Positions 46,457-57,111 are shown, numbered from the stretch's first letter. The stretch is 64,000 nt of DNA from CAVWXT01 sp963759115 (GCA_963759115.1 CAVWXT010000005.1:1178001-1242000); one strand, 5' to 3'. Notes: generated by a model not told the origin, from the sequence alone. Translations and numbers: made by a program.

Positions 46457-47734
46457 ATGTTGCGGCAAATCTGTTTGGCCGTGGCGGTCGCCGTGGGCGC
46501 CGCCAATTCCGTGTTCGGTCAGGGTGCGCCGGCAGCGGGGACTGAGGCAGCGACGTGGCGACGCGCTAGCGAGCCATCGGTGCAAGCGGCCGGCGCGCTC
46601 GCCGCCCGCAGCGATCAGCCCAACGCCGCGGACCGGATCGGCACGGCTCCCTCTCCCGTTGCGCCCGGATCGGCGAGCGCAGACCCCGCGAAGAAGTCGA
46701 TCGCGCGAGTCACTTCGGGCAGCGGCACGCTGCCCAACGATGCCGGCCAGGTGTGGCGCGAGTACGATATCAGTTCCTACACGGCTCGGGTCACGAGCAC
46801 CAAACGGCCCGAGCAGGCGGTCGTCGATTGGATCCTGCGAGAGACCGGCTACGAGGCGTGGCACACCGAGCCGTTGGGCATTCTGAGCGCCGGCAGCCGC
46901 ACCCTCCGCGTCTATCATACGCCCGAAATGCAGAAGGTCGTAGCCGACCTGGTCGATCGCTTCGTGAGCAGCGAGGCGGCCACCTACACGTTCTCCTTGC
47001 GGGTCGTGACGCTGGATAGCCCCAGTTGGCGGGCCGTGGTTCAGCGATTGCTCCGGCCCGTGCCCGTGCAAACGCCGGGCATCAACGCCTGGCTGCTGGC
47101 GCAGGAAGACGCGGCCATCGTGCTGGGCGAGCTGCGCCGCCGCAACGATTATCGCGAGCACAGTTCGCCGTACCTCATGGTCAACAACGGGCAATCGACG
47201 GTGATCTCGGCGATGCGCGGCCGGCCCTACGTCCGCGACGTGATCCTCCGGCCCGAAACGGCGGCCGGTTTCGATCCTTCGCCGGGCCAGGTCGACGAAG
47301 GCCTGGCGCTGGATTTCAGCCCGTTGCTGTCGGCCGATCGGCGGATGATCGACGCCACGATCAAGTGCGACGTGGACCAGGTGGAAAAGATGCTGCCGGT
47401 GATGCTCGACGTGCCCACGCATGCCTCGCCCCGGCAGCGGACCAAGATCGAAGTGCCGCAGATGACGCACTATCGCTTCCACGAGCGTTTCCGCTGGCCG
47501 ATCGAGCAGGTGTTGCTGGTGGGGATGGGCATGGTGGCGCTGCCGATCCCGGTGGACGGCGCCCCGCTGGTGCCGGGCGTGCCGCTGCCGATCGGCAATT
47601 CCCCGGCGCGGGCCGATCTACTGATCTTCGTCGAGTGCAAGGGCCAGGTCGCGCGCCCCGCGACCGCCGGCGCTACTCCGCAGCCTACTCGCACTCCGCA
47701 ACGCGAGGCCAAGAACTACCGCGGGCGGTATTGA
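46457..47734 (+). CDS. Secreted protein with secretin-like beta domain
   Basis: 425 residues, ATG 46457 with AAGGAGG upstream. Signal peptide RQICLAVAVAVGAANSVFG. An N-terminal low-complexity part precedes an N1-like fold (REYDISSYTARV, LRVYHTPEMQKVVADLVDRF, which matches the HTPEVH style of secretin-associated N domains) and a beta region in which YLMVNNGQSTVISAMRG resembles the GQTVVIGGL strand of GspD secretins. No terminal barrel gate is obvious. Such half-secretin proteins are frequent in Planctomycetes; the function is unknown. Confidence 0.55.
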   Translation: MLRQICLAVAVAVGAANSVFGQGAPAAGTEAATWRRASEPSVQAAGALAARSDQPNAADRIGTAPSPVAPGSASADPAKKSIARVTSGSGTLPNDAGQVWREYDISSYTARVTSTKRPEQAVVDWILRETGYEAWHTEPLGILSAGSRTLRVYHTPEMQKVVADLVDRFVSSEAATYTFSLRVVTLDSPSWRAVVQRLLRPVPVQTPGINAWLLAQEDAAIVLGELRRRNDYREHSSPYLMVNNGQSTVISAMRGRPYVRDVILRPETAAGFDPSPGQVDEGLALDFSPLLSADRRMIDATIKCDVDQVEKMLPVMLDVPTHASPRQRTKIEVPQMTHYRFHERFRWPIEQVLLVGMGMVALPIPVDGAPLVPGVPLPIGNSPARADLLIFVECKGQVARPATAGATPQPTRTPQREAKNYRGRY

Positions 47735-47782
47735 GCCCGGCGCCATGCGATGAGAGTGCTCCGCGGGTTCCGTCCGCGAGTT

Positions 47783-47815
47783 CCGCGCCACCGAGGCGTC
47801 CAAAACGTACTTCAC
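47783..47815 (-). pseudogene. Truncated PIN-domain toxin start
   Basis: GTG overlapping the antitoxin stop (GTGA) begins MKYVLDASVA, the usual N-terminus of VapC-like PIN toxins with the first metal-binding Asp. After ten residues the similarity ends and no PIN domain follows, so only the start is left. Confidence 0.5.
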
Positions 47816-47995
47816 TGCTCGCGAACTTCCCGAATGAGGTCGGCTGCAACGTTCAGCGGGCCGTGCTTCCTGCGAATCTCCTCTCGGATGCGCGCCGATT
47901 CTTCCTCGATGCGTTTCAGAACTGCCGGATCGGCCTCGCGCGAGTGCGAAGCGGACAGCCTCTTCCAACTCGGTGGCAGAACTCACGATGCTCAT
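47812..47995 (-). pseudogene. Antitoxin-like remnant preceding the truncated toxin
   Basis: ATG 47995 begins MSIVSSATELEEAVRFA; one extra base then leads to the frame EADPAVLKRIEEESARIREE..RKHGPLNVAADLIREVREQ and a stop at 47812. About 60 residues, helical, charged, as in VapB-type antitoxins of Planctomycetes. Its toxin partner is cut off, so the unit is probably dead. Confidence 0.5.
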
Positions 47996-48151
47996 AGGTG
48001 AATTATCCCACCAATTGTCTGGTTCGTCAACTCGGGCGTCGAAGGGGAAAATTGCGCAAGAGTGCCGCATCGCTTGCACGTGTCGATAAAGGCCGATACC
48101 ATAACGATTTCCGCGTTGCCTCAGGTTCCACACGCCTTGGAGAAGACACCC

Positions 48152-49609
48152 ATGACTCGAAGCTCTTGCCGCGTACTGTGCTGGTGGACTCGGTGGATGG
48201 CCGTGGCCACGGTGGTGTTGGCTTTGCTGCCGGGCCGCGACGCTTGGGCCGCCAAAAACGTCATCCTCATGATCGCCGACGGTTCGGGCAATAACACCTG
48301 GCTGGCCACCAGCATGTATCAGGGCAAGGTGGGCCAACAGATTTACGATCGGCCCGGCTGGCTAAGGCTCGCCTGCTCGACGTATCCCTTGAATCTTTCG
48401 AGCAAACCCACGGGCAGCCCCGAACAGCTTCCCACGCTGGTCTACGATCCGGCGAGGGCCTGGGACGAGACGGTCGCGCCTTCCAAGCTGGGCAAGTTCG
48501 CCGGCTACGCCTATCTGAAGCGCGGCTACACCGACTCCGCCGCGGCCGCCACCGCGCTGGCCACCGGACGGAAGACCTACAATAACGCCATCAACTGGTC
48601 GAACGACAACCAGCCCATGCTGGGGCAAACGATCGCCGAGATCGCCAAGGCACACGGCAAGTCGGTGGGCGTGATTACGACCGTGCAGTGGTGCGACGCC
48701 ACGCCCGCCGGCTTGGGCGGCGCCCACAACGTCACCCGCAACAATCACGCCGAGATCACCAACGAGATGCTCGGCGCGGCATGGCTGGACGTAATCATGG
48801 GTGCGGGCCACCCGGAGTTCGACGACGGCGGCGCTCCCATCGCCGATGCGAAAAAGATCAAATATCAGGACGTCGGCGGCGAGGAGACGTAGCAGGCATT
48901 GAAGCGCGGCCAACGGCCGTGGAAACTCGTCGAGACGAAGGCCGATTTCGAGGCCCTCACGTCAGGGCCCACGCCGACGAAGCTATTGGGTGTGCCCCAA
49001 GTTGCCGGCACGCTCCAACAGAACCGCGGCCGCAACCGGGTGACCTTGCCCCCGGCCGAAGTCAAGACGCGGGCCCCGTTCAGCGCCCCGATGAATCGCA
49101 ACGTGCCCACGTTGACCACGATGACCAAGGCGGCCATCAACTGCCTCGACAAGAACCCGCAGGGATTCTACCTGATGATCGAGGGGGGCGCCGTCGATCA
49201 CGCCAATCACGCCAACGAGGCCGATCGCATGATCGAAGAGCAGATCGATTACGTCCAGGCCGTCGAAGCGGTGGTGGCCTGGGTCGAGTCGCACGGCAAC
49301 TGGGACGACACGCTGTTGATCTTGACCGCCGATCACGAAACCGGCCTGATCTGGGGCGCCGACTCGAACGAGGTCGCCTATCAGCCCCTGGAGGACAACG
49401 GGCAGGGCCAACTGCCCGGCCTGAAATACAACTCCGGCGGCCACAGCAACAGCCTGGTGCCGCTCTACGCCCGCGGCCCCGGCAGCCAGCGGTTTGCGGC
49501 CCTCGTTCGAGGGAAGGACGACAAGGCCGCCGCCGCGTGGCACTTCTCCGGACAGCACGTCGACAACACCGACGTGTTCACGGTGATGAAAGCCGAAGTG
49601 GAGCGGTGA
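48152..49609 (+). CDS. Alkaline phosphatase (PhoA superfamily) with in-frame amber codon
   Basis: 486 codons. Signal peptide WMAVATVVLALLPGRDAWA; metal and Ser nucleophile motifs NVILMIADGSG and YTDSAAAATALATG; C-terminal metal sites EGGAVDHANHAN, TADHETG and GGHSNSLVPLYARG. A TAG at 48890-48892 interrupts the frame without shift (GGEET, stop, QALKRGQRPW). TGG (Trp) at this place would fit, since related phosphatases have WxALK here, so a single G-to-A change is likely. Releases phosphate from organic esters in the periplasm. Confidence 0.88.
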
Positions 49610-49643
49610 GGAGGGACGACGGGGCAAGGATGAAGGGTGAACG

Positions 49644-50771
49644 ATGACGGATGCGAAGACGGCGACCGTAACATTGTGGCGCGAGGATCCGGGGCGAATC
49701 GTGTTGTTCAACGGGTTCTCGTTCGTTGCGCATGCGATTGACGCCGATCATTTCTTTCTGGGAATTGATTCGTCGGCTGAGCAAAAGGAAGCCCTGAAGT
49801 CCAAGCTGGCCCGCTATGAGAAGGTGTATTGTTCGTTGACCGCCGATCTTCATCTTCCGGCGGTGACGCCCATCGTGGACGAGCGCTGGCTGTTCGGGGG
49901 GCCGGCCATCAGTAGCTGCCGCACGCCGCCGGTGGAGAACTACTATCAAGGGAAGATGGAATGCCTGCTCAACATCCCGGAGAGCACGACGTTCACGGAT
50001 TATTGGACCGGCCATCCGGACCTGCCGGCGGGAAAACCGTACTTCATTACCTGCGGGATCGGCAGCGGCTGCTACTGGAATCGGTGTACGTTCTGCGACT
50101 ACCGAAGCTATGACCAGTCGTTGACGAGGCGGCCGGACATCGCCCAAATCCTGTCGCAACTGACGCATCCCGAGTCAACGTGCCTCGTCCATCTGTGCTT
50201 TGCGGCATGTACGCCGCAGATATTGAAGGAGATTCTCGCCTCCGGCCAATCCGGCCGATTTATGTTCGTCTGTTTCATCAGGGCCGACAAAGCACTGACG
50301 GAGTTTGTCAGGAACTACGATGGCAGCATGGCAGGGATCTTCTTCTCGATCGGCATCGAGAGCTTCTCGCCGGGGGCGATGGCCATTCTCAACAAGGGGT
50401 TCGACTTCGAGGCCGTGTTGGAACTGAGCCGAGCCGCCCTGGAAAGGCACGCCACCGTCGAGTGGAATATCATGGACAGCCTGCCGTTTCTCGACGCCAC
50501 AATGGCCGACGATTATGAGTGGAACGCGATGCGCGGCGCGGCCCTTAAGTGGTTCGGCAATCTCTCGATCTACAACAACGGCCCGGTGATCTGGCCCGAT
50601 GTCGAGACGGCTGCCCGTTTCGGCCCCTACGAGCCTCGCCCCGGCGGCAAGGCCATCAGCATCATCCGGCGAGGCACGCCCGCCTATGACGCCAACGTCC
50701 GAGCCGCCGCGGCCATTCTGAACTCGGAAATAGCGCTCAACGGCGAGAAACTGGGGGCCTGGCTGGGCTGA
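49644..50771 (+). CDS. Radical SAM protein with CX4CX2C cluster motif
   Basis: 375 residues, ATG 49644 after AAGGATGAAGG. The motif CGIGSGCYWNRCTFCDYR offers Cys for a 4Fe-4S cluster with CX4CX2C spacing, the form seen in B12-type radical SAM RiPP maturases (GCxWxKCTFC), instead of the usual CX3CX2C. The N-terminal 120 residues do not show the B12-binding DXHXXG motif. Later segments FVCFIRADKALTEF, FFSIGIESFSPGAMAILNKG and WNIMDSLPF follow the radical SAM barrel pattern. No precursor peptide or partner gene was recognised; the product is unknown. Confidence 0.75.
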   Translation: MTDAKTATVTLWREDPGRIVLFNGFSFVAHAIDADHFFLGIDSSAEQKEALKSKLARYEKVYCSLTADLHLPAVTPIVDERWLFGGPAISSCRTPPVENYYQGKMECLLNIPESTTFTDYWTGHPDLPAGKPYFITCGIGSGCYWNRCTFCDYRSYDQSLTRRPDIAQILSQLTHPESTCLVHLCFAACTPQILKEILASGQSGRFMFVCFIRADKALTEFVRNYDGSMAGIFFSIGIESFSPGAMAILNKGFDFEAVLELSRAALERHATVEWNIMDSLPFLDATMADDYEWNAMRGAALKWFGNLSIYNNGPVIWPDVETAARFGPYEPRPGGKAISIIRRGTPAYDANVRAAAAILNSEIALNGEKLGAWLG

Positions 50772-50804
50772 GCATGGCCTTCGTTGCCCCTCGTTCCGCG
50801 TCGC

Positions 50805-52122
50805 TCAACCCTCGCCCTTCACCGCCACCCGCCCGATGCTGTGATACGTGAATCCGGCCTCGCGCATCCGGCGGGGGTTGTAGAGATTGCGGCCGTCGAA
50901 GACCACCGGCCGCCGCATCACCCGCCGCATCTCCTCGAAATCCGGGTGGACGAAATGCTTCCACTCGGTGCAGATCGCCAGGGCGTCGGCCCCCAACAGG
51001 GCGTCGTCGCGCTTGGGGCAGTAGACCAGCCGGTCGCCGTAGAGGGCGCGGACGTTGTTCATCGCCTCCGGGTCGTGAACGCGGATCGTCGCCCCCAGCA
51101 GCAACAGCCGATCCAAGAGCGCCAGCGACGGCGCCTCGCGGATGTCGTCGGTGCCGGGCTTGAACGCCAGGCCCCAAATGGCAATGGCCTTGTCGGAGAG
51201 CTTGCCCCCGAAGTGCTGCTCGATCTTGGCCGCCAGGACCGACTTCTGGGAATCATTGACGGCTTGGACGGCCTCCAGGACGTGCGGTTCGATGCCGAAC
51301 GTCTTGGCCAGCGCCGCCAGCGCGAACGTCCTTGGGGAAGCAACTCCCGCCGTAGCCCACACCGGGAAAGAGGAAGGCGAAGCCGATGCGGCTGTCGTGC
51401 CCGATGCCGCGGCGGACCTCGTTGATGTCGGCCCCGGCCCGCTCGCAGAGGTTCGCCATCTCGTTGATGAAACTGATCTTGGTGGCCAACAGGGCGTTGG
51501 CCACGTATTTCGACATCTCGGCGCTCTCGGGCGACATGGCCAAGAACGGCTTGTCGGTCCGCAAGTAGGGCTGGTACAAGTCCGTCAGCACGTCGACCAC
51601 CTCCGGCCGCCGGGCCCCGACCACAACCCGATCGGGCTTCATGAAATCGTCGATCGCCATCCCCTCTTTGAGGAACTCGGGATTGCTGGCCACGTCGACG
51701 TCGCGGCCGGTCAACTCCTTCAGCCGCGCGGCCACTTTGGCGTTGGTGCCCACCGGCACGGTGCTCTTGCAGACCACGATGCCGTCCGGGGCGAGGTGCG
51801 CCGCAAGCTGATCGACGACCGCCCAGAGGGCCGAAAGGTCCACTGCGCCGTCCGGGGCCGAAGGGGTGCCCACGGCCAGAAACACCAGCCGCGCCTTCTT
51901 CGCCGCCGCCGCCAGGTCGGTGGTGAAGCAGAGCCGGCCGGCCGCCACGTTGCGGGTCACCAATTCGGCCAACCCCGGCTCATAGATGGGAATATGGCCG
52001 CGATTCAAGACGTCGATCTTCTTGCGGTCGCAATCGACGCACGTCACGTCGTTGCCCGTCTCGGCCAGGCACGTGCCCGTGACCAGTCCCACGTAGCCGC
52101 TACCCACCACGGCGATCTTCAT
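50805..52122 (-). CDS. ugd: UDP-glucose 6-dehydrogenase
   Basis: About 439 residues, ATG 52122. NAD motif IAVVGSGYVGLVTGTCLAE, KSTVPVGTN, EFLKEGMA, catalytic Cys in GYGGSCFPKD and the C-terminal GLAFKPGTDDIREAPS. One indel near 51335 between SCFPKD and TFALAALAKTFGIEP. Converts UDP-glucose to UDP-glucuronate for cell-surface polysaccharides. Confidence 0.93.
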
Positions 52123-52167
52123 CGGCGTCACTCCCTTCACCGGAAACGTTCGGAAGCCCAAATCCCC

Positions 52168-52198
52168 GATTATCGCCGCCGTAGGGCAATCTCACAAG
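52168..52198. repeat. 31-base direct repeat, copy 1 (3' end of the nucleotidyltransferase gene)
   Basis: GATTATCGCCGCCG, T, AGGGCAATCTCACAAG; recurs at 52605-52635 with one mismatch. Here it encodes the last residues CEIALRRR and the stop. Confidence 0.7.
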
Positions 52199-52544
52199 TC
52201 TTCGGCGAACGCGGTTCACGCTGCGTTGACGCTGCTTCGTAAAGGACTACTCCCTCCGTGGCGGCGTCGAACAAGATATGGCCGGGGGTGTCCGACCAGT
52301 CGGCGAAATCTTGCCGACTGACGACCAGTACGTCGGCCGGAATGCGCAGTGGACTGAGTACCCGCATCAAACGGACCATCTCTGCGGCTGCATCCAATAC
52401 GTGAGGCTCGACAACTAGCAGGTCCAGGTCGCTGCCCGCATCAGCTTGGTTGCGGGCGTAGGAACCGAAAAGAATTATCTTCTCGGTGGCGGCCGCCTGC
52501 CGCAGCAGTTCGGTTGCCCGTGCAATGGTAATTTGATCGATCAT
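52170..52544 (-). CDS. MNT-type nucleotidyltransferase
   Basis: 124 residues from ATG 52544. The motif LFGSYARNQADAGSDLDLLVV is the GSx10DxD nucleotidyltransferase signature. Small enzymes of this kind are the antitoxin half of HEPN-MNT pairs or stand alone. No HEPN partner is next to it. The gene's last codons belong to a direct repeat that occurs again just upstream. Confidence 0.8.
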   Translation of the reverse strand: MIDQITIARATELLRQAAATEKIILFGSYARNQADAGSDLDLLVVEPHVLDAAAEMVRLMRVLSPLRIPADVLVVSRQDFADWSDTPGHILFDAATEGVVLYEAASTQREPRSPKTCEIALRRR

Positions 52545-52604
52545 GGATTGGCTTCGCGTGCATACGAGGACGCATTCGACGTTCATGCACTCCCATTAGT
52601 CCCA

Positions 52605-52635
52605 GATTATCGCCGCCGCAGGGCAATCTCACAAG
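52605..52635. repeat. 31-base direct repeat, copy 2 (probable end of a lost gene copy)
   Basis: In one minus-strand frame it again encodes CEIALRRR plus stop. The sequence before it (52640-52742) has a short open stretch MKEAHAIAVPLKGGFRQREY, which does not match the nucleotidyltransferase, so only the tail seems duplicated. Confidence 0.5.
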
Positions 52636-52831
52636 CCGTGGGGCGACGGTCTCGCCTGCATTCGGCGTTTCCAAACATTATACTCTCGCTGGCGGAATCC
52701 ACCCTTCAGCGGGACGGCGATTGCGTGGGCCTCCTTCATTGTCCTGCAACCGACCGCCACCTGTCCCGCCTTGAGTTGCCTGAGTTCGCGGGATAGAATG
52801 AGAGCAGAATCGAGCAGAAGGGCGACCTGTC

Positions 52832-53146
52832 ATGACACCCGTCGAACTCGTGCTGCACGGCAATGTGAAGGTGGATGGCACGCTGGAGATTATGGAACGG
52901 CCCACCTTGCCGGCCGGACCAGTGGAGATTGTGGTTCGCCCTTTGCCCATGTCGCAGGCCGGTTCTGAGCACTGGTGGCAATACCTTCAGAGGGCACGCG
53001 CCGAGTTGCAGGCGACGGGTCACCGTTTTCGGACCAAGGAGGAAATCGACGCCGAAATCGAGAGTCTGCGGTCGGGTGACGAACGCATCGCGGAAGCCGC
53101 TCCTCAACTAGCGAGGGATCGCCGCCCGTCGGGGCAAGCGAGTTAG
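52832..53146 (+). CDS. Antitoxin-like partner of the PIN toxin
   Basis: 104 residues. Beta-strand start PVELVLHGNVKVDGTLEIM, then helical RAELQATGHRFRTKEEIDAEIESLR. Lies 3 bases upstream of the toxin and has the size of antitoxins; identity rests on this pairing. Confidence 0.65.
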   Translation: MTPVELVLHGNVKVDGTLEIMERPTLPAGPVEIVVRPLPMSQAGSEHWWQYLQRARAELQATGHRFRTKEEIDAEIESLRSGDERIAEAAPQLARDRRPSGQAS

Positions 53147-53149
53147 AAG

Positions 53150-53551
53150 ATGTTGGTCTACTGCGACAGCATGATTCTCATCTATTACCTGGACCACGTG
53201 GGGGAGTTCCAGGATCGCGCCGCCAGTCGGCTGGCTTCGTTGAGCGCCCAAGGTGACCAGGTTGTGGTCAGCGACTTGACACGTCTGGAGTGCCGAGTGA
53301 CGCCCATCCGCTTAGGAGATAGATCGGTGCTAGCGAAATTCGACACGTTTTTCGCCCTGCCCGACGTTCGTTATGCGCCTTTGACAACGGCCGTCTTCGA
53401 CCGAGCGACCCACATCCGGGCAACCCGGCAACTCAAGACGCTGGACTCGCTTCATCTAGCCGCGGCAATCGAAGGCGGCTGCGACCTGTTTCTCACCAAT
53501 GACAGCCGCCTGGGAAACATCCCCGGCGTGGCCATCGAAGCGTTGACTTAG
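53150..53551 (+). CDS. VapC-like PIN-domain ribonuclease toxin
   Basis: 133 residues. PIN acidic residues: Asp in VYCDSMILIYYLD, Glu in DLTRLECRV, Asp in TLDSLHLAAA and Asp in FLTNDSRL. PIN toxins cut tRNA or rRNA when not bound by their antitoxin. Intact, in contrast to the remnant at 47.8 kb. Confidence 0.85.
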   Translation: MLVYCDSMILIYYLDHVGEFQDRAASRLASLSAQGDQVVVSDLTRLECRVTPIRLGDRSVLAKFDTFFALPDVRYAPLTTAVFDRATHIRATRQLKTLDSLHLAAAIEGGCDLFLTNDSRLGNIPGVAIEALT

Positions 53552-53592
53552 CGGCCATCTTACGACTGCCACGTAACGGACCACCACGAGTC

Positions 53593-55056
53593 CTAGATTC
53601 CCGGCCCTACGGTGTGGATCGGCTTCTTGTCGTCGCCAACCGTCCGCAGCGGCACCGGCCCGCGGCTGCGGGCCACGGCGGCCGCAAACTCCTTGGGCGT
53701 GCGGACCGGCGTGCGGTCGACGTGGGTGATGAGCATGCCGTGACGCAGGCCCGCCTCCCAGGCCGGCGAGTCTTCGGCCACTTCGGTGACGATGACCGCG
53801 TCGTCGGCCAGCGGCGCGCCGCTGCGGGCGCGGCCTTCCTCATCCACTACGGCCGTGGGATAGTCGACACGCAGGCCGCGCCACGCCGGAGCGGGCACCG
53901 TGACGATCTTCTTGCCGCGGACCGGGTATTTCGCCAGAGTGACCTCCACCAACCGCTGGCTGCCGCCGCGAAGCACGCTCAGGCGGGTGACGGTCTCCGG
54001 GGGCAGCTTGCCCACGTTCAGCACCAGTCCGTCGGCATCGTAGATCGGCGTGCCGTCCACGGCGGTGACCACGTCGTCCGGCTTCAGGCCGGCGCGAGCC
54101 GCGGGCGTGCCGCGCACCACCTGGCCGACCCGCATCCCGTGCAGGCCGTCCAAGACCTCCTGTTGCCGCAGATTCACGGGCTGGATGCCGAGAAAGCCAT
54201 ATTCGACCTCGCGGCCGTGGGCCAGCGTCTCGACGGCCCGTCGAAAGGTCGCGTCGACGGGAATGGCGTATCCTCCCGCGGCCTCATAGCCGGCCGTGGC
54301 CGCCAGAGCGACGCTAAGCCCCACCATCTCGCCGTTAAGATTCACCAGCGGCCCCCCGCTGGCGCCGAGGTTCAGCTTGGCGTCGGTCTGGATGAGCGTG
54401 CCGTAATGGTGCAAGGTGGGCCGGCCGGAGGGATCGGATTCGCTCGGCGCGGCGGGAGCTTTGCGGGCCAGATTCGAGACGATGCCCCACGCCGCGCTCG
54501 CCTGGCCGTCGCGGGCGATGGCATACGGATTGCCCAGGCTGATAACGATTTGCCCCTTCTTCAACTCGGCCGCGTTGCCCAGCGCGATCGGCGCAAGATT
54601 GGCGGCGTCGATGCTCAACACCGCCAGGTCGCTCCGCGGATCGGCCGCTTTGACCGTGGCCTTGTAGACCTTGCGGTCGGGGGTGGTGACGTAGTAGTCG
54701 CTCTCCTCGCCGAGCACGTGGTAAGCGGTCAGGATCAGGCCGCGGCGGTCGAGCACCACGCCCGCGCCGAAATCGTTGGGGATGAAGTTGGGATCGGTCG
54801 GCTGGGGCGCGGCCAAGGGCGTCGGCCGGCGGCCGAACGGGTCGGGCCGCGTCTCGAACTGGAACGTCTCACCCGGCCGCTCCTTTCGCACCCGGGCGAT
54901 GGCCACGACCGATTTCTCGGTGCGGGCGATCACATCGACCAGCGTCTTTTCGATGGCGGTGGCCGCGTCGATGCCTGAGGACGGCTCCTGGGCGCGGAGC
55001 GGCCATGTAATACTCACGAACGCGAGCAAAATGGCGATACACCGAAGTCGTATCAC
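53593..55056 (-). CDS. HtrA/DegP-type serine protease with two PDZ domains
   Basis: 487 residues from the GTG at 55056, which overlaps the upstream stop (GTGA) and puts the signal peptide RLRCIAILLAFVSITWPLRAQ at the N-terminus. Catalytic triad: His in LTAYHVLG, Asp in DPRSDLAVL, Ser in LNLGASGGPLV. Two PDZ domains follow (GQVVRGTPAARAGLKPDDVV and VAEDSPAWEAGLRHGMLI). Periplasmic protein quality control. Confidence 0.92.
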   Translation of the reverse strand: MIRLRCIAILLAFVSITWPLRAQEPSSGIDAATAIEKTLVDVIARTEKSVVAIARVRKERPGETFQFETRPDPFGRRPTPLAAPQPTDPNFIPNDFGAGVVLDRRGLILTAYHVLGEESDYYVTTPDRKVYKATVKAADPRSDLAVLSIDAANLAPIALGNAAELKKGQIVISLGNPYAIARDGQASAAWGIVSNLARKAPAAPSESDPSGRPTLHHYGTLIQTDAKLNLGASGGPLVNLNGEMVGLSVALAATAGYEAAGGYAIPVDATFRRAVETLAHGREVEYGFLGIQPVNLRQQEVLDGLHGMRVGQVVRGTPAARAGLKPDDVVTAVDGTPIYDADGLVLNVGKLPPETVTRLSVLRGGSQRLVEVTLAKYPVRGKKIVTVPAPAWRGLRVDYPTAVVDEEGRARSGAPLADDAVIVTEVAEDSPAWEAGLRHGMLITHVDRTPVRTPKEFAAAVARSRGPVPLRTVGDDKKPIHTVGPGI

Positions 55057-55398
55057 GTCGAAGCCCTCAGATATTCGCAATTCCAACAAGTGTCGAAATC
55101 ATCTTGGACTTTCTCGCCGCAGTGTGGGCATTCCCACGAACCGATTGAAGGATTTGATGCGCAGCGTCTGCCGATCAATTTCCCATTGCTCAATGATCCG
55201 CTTTGCTCGTTCGGAATCAGAGCGCGCTGTCCAAATGCGAGGCCCTGCACTGGGATGGAACGGCATGACGCCTACGCCATACATGGTCTCGTCGATGACT
55301 TTCGATTGAACGCCATTGTCTTCCAACAGGCTCTTGATCAGGTGTGCTTCCGCTGTGTTGACTGCCAAGCACACCTCAACGATGTCCTTGTCTTGCAT
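55053..55398 (-). CDS. DUF2007-type protein with C-terminal zinc ribbon
   Basis: About 115 residues. DIVEVCLAVNTAEAHLIKSL and LLEDNGVQSKVIDE match the DUF2007 (putative signal-transducing) fold, IWTARSDSERAKRII its second half. After an indel near 55140 the frame gives WECPHCGEKVQDDFDTCWNC, a four-Cys zinc ribbon, and ends LRAST overlapping the HtrA start. Function unknown. Confidence 0.75.
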
Positions 55399-55461
55399 GG
55401 CTCTCCCCTTGCATTGTGCGACGTTCCAACCGGCGACCGCCGTCGGGCCGAAGGCCCCATG

Positions 55462-55642
55462 TTCACCCAGCCCAGGGCAACGCCCTGGGAAGGGTGGGCG
55501 ACGTTGCCCACGTGGCTGGCCCAACGGGCCAATCGTTCTTCGCCGCCGGCCGCGAACCGTTGGTCCGTTGGACCGGCCAGCCAGTCCCCCGCACCCAGGG
55601 CGTTGCCCTGGGCTGGGCGAACCGGCGCCCCGTTGGGGAGAA
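55462..55642. repeat. Palindromic repeat with CCCAGGGCAACGCCCTGG arms
   Basis: CACCCAGCCCAGGGCAACG (55465 on) and, inverted, CGTTGCCCTGGGCTGGG (55602 on) flank a centre with more short inverted repeats. Part of the approximately 300-base gap between recA and the DUF2007 gene, which holds no gene. Confidence 0.55.
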
Positions 55643-55697
55643 ATCACATCTAGACGCGACCATCGGTCGCGGCTTTATTACTTTATCGCCCCATCGT

Positions 55698-56795
<1,098 letters not shown>

Positions 56796-56837
56796 GAGAT
56801 GGATCAGTCCTTTCCTTTGAGATGGGCCTCTGACATA

Positions 56838-56856
56838 TATACTTATGAACAGTATA
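56838..56856. promoter_or_regulatory. Candidate SOS operator of recA
   Basis: Perfect inverted repeat TATACT-N7-AGTATA, 43 bases before the recA ATG; its upstream half is the -10 hexamer. It shares CTGT with the Escherichia LexA box but is not that box. Confidence 0.5.
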
Positions 56857-56879
56857 TCACGACTCGCCGCCGGCGGCAA
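56851..56879 (-). promoter_or_regulatory. Promoter of recA
   Basis: Minus strand TTGCCG (56874-56879), 17 bases, TATACT (56851-56856). Confidence 0.55.
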
Positions 56880-57111
56880 GACGTATCGTAGCCGTGGGAG
56901 CGATGCGCCGCCCCCCGCAGCGACGGTTGATCTTACCGATTGGGGTGGAATGTGGCGAGGGGGGCGGCAGGCGGAAATGCTGCGCGATGACCGCGGCACT
57001 CGTCCGGCGGGGGGGCTGTCGATTCGACGGGCCGGCGTCTACAATGACCGCCGCGCCGAATGTGAATTGCCAAACTCATTGTGCCGGCGTCACTTGCGAA
57101 GCCGCAAGAGG

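Noticed and set aside
48890..48892. Amber codon as recoding (pyrrolysine or readthrough)
   Set aside because: A single Trp codon change explains it; other genes use TAG as a normal stop (for example ccmF, mnmE).
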